Positions 7,145-8,145 of a stretch of 8,145 nt of DNA are shown piece by piece. This DNA comes from Rhodospirillaceae bacterium CCH5-H10. GTDB taxonomy: Bacteria > Pseudomonadota > Alphaproteobacteria > Reyranellales > Reyranellaceae. Position 1 is the first letter of the stretch. Each line of letters begins with the position of its first letter. The position numbers and the translations under genes are program-made. The stretch is taken from contig LSKJ01000673.1 in assembly GCA_001557035.1 (NCBI GenBank), positions 1 through 8,145 on the forward strand, written 5' to 3'. The notes under the pieces are model-generated. The model searched no databases. It saw only the letters and a list, made by a program, of their open reading frames with translations, and was not told the DNA's origin.

Positions 7145-7413
7145 TAGAACCTCACGCGAAACGCCAGCAGCTTGCGGACCACGGGCGAGTCCTGGTCGGC
7201 CGGCACTTCCACCTTGCCGGAAACCCAGTCGTAGATGTCGTTGTCGCCGACCGCGAGCAGGCGCTCGTACTGGTCGAGCTCGACGGCGCCGAAGTCCCCG
7301 AGATGCGCGCGCGCGAACTGGCCAAGGAGGATGTCGTTCTCCTTGTTGCCGCGATAGGTGCTGCGGTAGAGCAAACGCTTCCGGCGCGTTTCCAGATCCG
7401 TGTCGGCGCTCAT
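7144..7413 (-). CDS. sdhE: FAD assembly factor SdhE (succinate dehydrogenase assembly factor 2 family)
   Basis: A small 89-residue protein of the SdhE/YgfY (Sdh5, DUF339) family, a helical-bundle chaperone that promotes covalent FAD attachment to the succinate dehydrogenase flavoprotein. The diagnostic RGxxExD motif is present as RGNKEND (residues 21-27), preceded by the typical RRKRLLYRSTY and followed by the conserved Y(E)RLL and YDWVSG segments (49-65). The ATG at 7413 has GGGGA four bases upstream (complement of 7418-7422). The stop TAG shares its last base with the GTG of mfd, so the two are translated in tandem from one transcript. recG diverges from it, an association I know from other alphaproteobacteria. 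The functional link to the repair genes is unclear and may simply be conserved order. Confidence 0.94.
   Translation of the reverse strand: MSADTDLETRRKRLLYRSTYRGNKENDILLGQFARAHLGDFGAVELDQYERLLAVGDNDIYDWVSGKVEVPADQDSPVVRKLLAFRVRF
7150..7154 (-). promoter_or_regulatory. Ribosome binding site of mfd inside the sdhE end
   Basis: TGAGG on the minus strand lies five bases before the GTG at 7144 and within the last codons of sdhE. Together with the TAGTG stop/start overlap it supports GTG as the mfd start and translational coupling with sdhE. Confidence 0.6.
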
Positions 7414-7447
7414 GTTTTCCCCAGGCCCGGAACAAAAAGGGGCGTAG

Positions 7448-7476
7448 CATATAGGCGGCGGCGATGGCGAAGTCAC
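7448..7476 (-). promoter_or_regulatory. Candidate sigma70-type promoter for sdhE-mfd
   Basis: On the minus strand GTGACT (complement of 7471-7476) and TATATG (complement of 7448-7453) are separated by 17 bases, each matching four of six consensus positions. Transcription would begin near 7441, leaving a leader of about 28 bases that contains the sdhE ribosome binding site. The match is moderate. The recG start must also be served from this 85-base gap, but no plus-strand promoter stands out. Confidence 0.35.
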
Positions 7477-7498
7477 GCAGCCCCTGATCAAGCCAACC

Positions 7499-8145
7499 AT
7501 GCGCCCGCAAGCCCTCACACCCCTCTTCGCCCAGGTCACGTCGCTGCCCGGAATCGGTCCGCGGCTGGGTACGCTCGTGGAGAAACTTGCAGGCCCGCTG
7601 GTCGTCGATCTCCTGTGGCACCTGCCCGCCGGCGTGATCGACCGGCGCAACGCGCCCGAAATCGCCCAGGCGCGCGGCGGCGAGGTGGCGACGCTCACCG
7701 TCGTCGTCGAGGAGCACATCGTCCCGCACAGCCCGCGCCAGCCCTACAAGGTCTGGTGCAGCGACGAAACCGGCCGCCTCTGCCTCACCTACTTCAACGG
7801 CCGTGAGGACTATCTCAAGAAGCTGCTGCCGCCCGGCGAGACGCGCGTCGTGAGCGGCAAGGTCGAGATCTACCAGGGCGAGGTGCAGATGACGCACCCC
7901 GACCATGTCGTGCCGCTCGATGAGCGCGACTCCATCCTGCGGGTCGAACCGGTCTATGGGCTGACCGCCGGCCTCACCCAGAAGCCGGTGCAGAAGGCCA
8001 TCACCGCTGCCGTCGAGCGCGCGCCGGCTCTCACAGAATGGCAGGACACCGCCTTTCACAAGAAGCAGGGCTGGAGCGACTGGAAGGCGTCCGTCGCTCG
8101 CGCCCATTCACCGGAAGAACCAGGCGACCTCTCGCCCGCCCACCC
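7499..8145 (+). CDS. recG: ATP-dependent DNA helicase RecG, N-terminal part (runs off the window)
   Basis: An open frame from ATG 7499 to the window end gives the first 215 residues of a protein of roughly 690. RecG is a monomeric translocase that regresses stalled replication forks and processes recombination branches. The visible part is the N-terminal wedge region: MRPQALTPLFAQV, then LPGIGPRL (16-23) and DLLWHLPAGVIDRR (37-50), followed by the OB-fold that grips branched DNA. The conserved PVYGLTAGLTQK (151-162) and AHSPEEPGDL near the end are typical RecG landmarks just before the motor. The helicase motifs lie outside the window. No Shine-Dalgarno is visible before the ATG, and there is no alternative in-frame start close upstream, so the start is likely but not certain. 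It is divergent from sdhE-mfd. Confidence 0.93.
   Translation, partial: MRPQALTPLFAQVTSLPGIGPRLGTLVEKLAGPLVVDLLWHLPAGVIDRRNAPEIAQARGGEVATLTVVVEEHIVPHSPRQPYKVWCSDETGRLCLTYFNGREDYLKKLLPPGETRVVSGKVEIYQGEVQMTHPDHVVPLDERDSILRVEPVYGLTAGLTQKPVQKAITAAVERAPALTEWQDTAFHKKQGWSDWKASVARAHSPEEPGDLSPAH

Noticed and set aside
3740..7147. A 1135-codon open frame on the plus strand opposite mfd.
   Set aside because: It is in the same codon register as mfd on the other strand. There a stop can arise only opposite Leu TTA/CTA or Ser TCA codons, which are rare in such a GC-rich genome. Its translation shows no recognisable domain, while mfd is unmistakable.
7145..8107. N-terminal extension of the mfd open frame by 321 codons.
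   Set aside because: It crosses sdhE in another frame and is antisense to recG. The GTG at 7144 with a ribosome site gives the usual Mfd length.

Overview
The window looks like chromosomal DNA of a GC-rich alphaproteobacterium. The evidence is the strongly GC-rich codon usage, alphaproteobacterial-type protein sequences, and the sdhE-mfd pair divergent from recG, an arrangement I know from this class. A Rhodospirillales- or Reyranella-like source is possible, but that is only an impression; no rRNA or other marker is present. No tRNA, rRNA, CRISPR array, insertion sequence or phage gene was seen. Every stretch of 100 bases or more without a gene is accounted for below.

Left part (1-3096): the window opens in the last 50 codons of a D-threonine aldolase / D-serine dehydratase-like PLP enzyme. 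A REP-like inverted repeat follows, in the gap between converging genes. Next come a short-chain dehydrogenase on the minus strand and, divergent from it, an MFS transporter that starts at TTG behind a strong ribosome binding site. The transporter stop overlaps the start of a cytosolic DsbA/FrnE-type thiol oxidoreductase (ATGA), so these two form a translationally coupled operon. A second, perfect inverted repeat of the same family closes that operon.

Middle (3060-3753): a TetR-family regulator begins two bases after a 35-bp palindrome that is perfect except for its central base. This is very probably its own operator. The gene has no ribosome binding site and may be leaderless. Its 3' end runs about 107 bases antisense into mfd and encodes a very basic tail.

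Right part (3647-8145): mfd (transcription-repair coupling factor) and sdhE (succinate dehydrogenase FAD assembly factor) are on the minus strand and overlap by one base (TAGTG). recG starts divergently 85 bases away and runs off the window end. This is a housekeeping region: Mfd and RecG are related DNA translocases of repair and recombination, and SdhE matures a respiratory flavoprotein.

I found no convincing new defence, mobile or biosynthetic system. The most interesting signals are the TetR operator and its leaderless start, the antisense-encoded basic TetR tail, and the dispersed inverted repeats.
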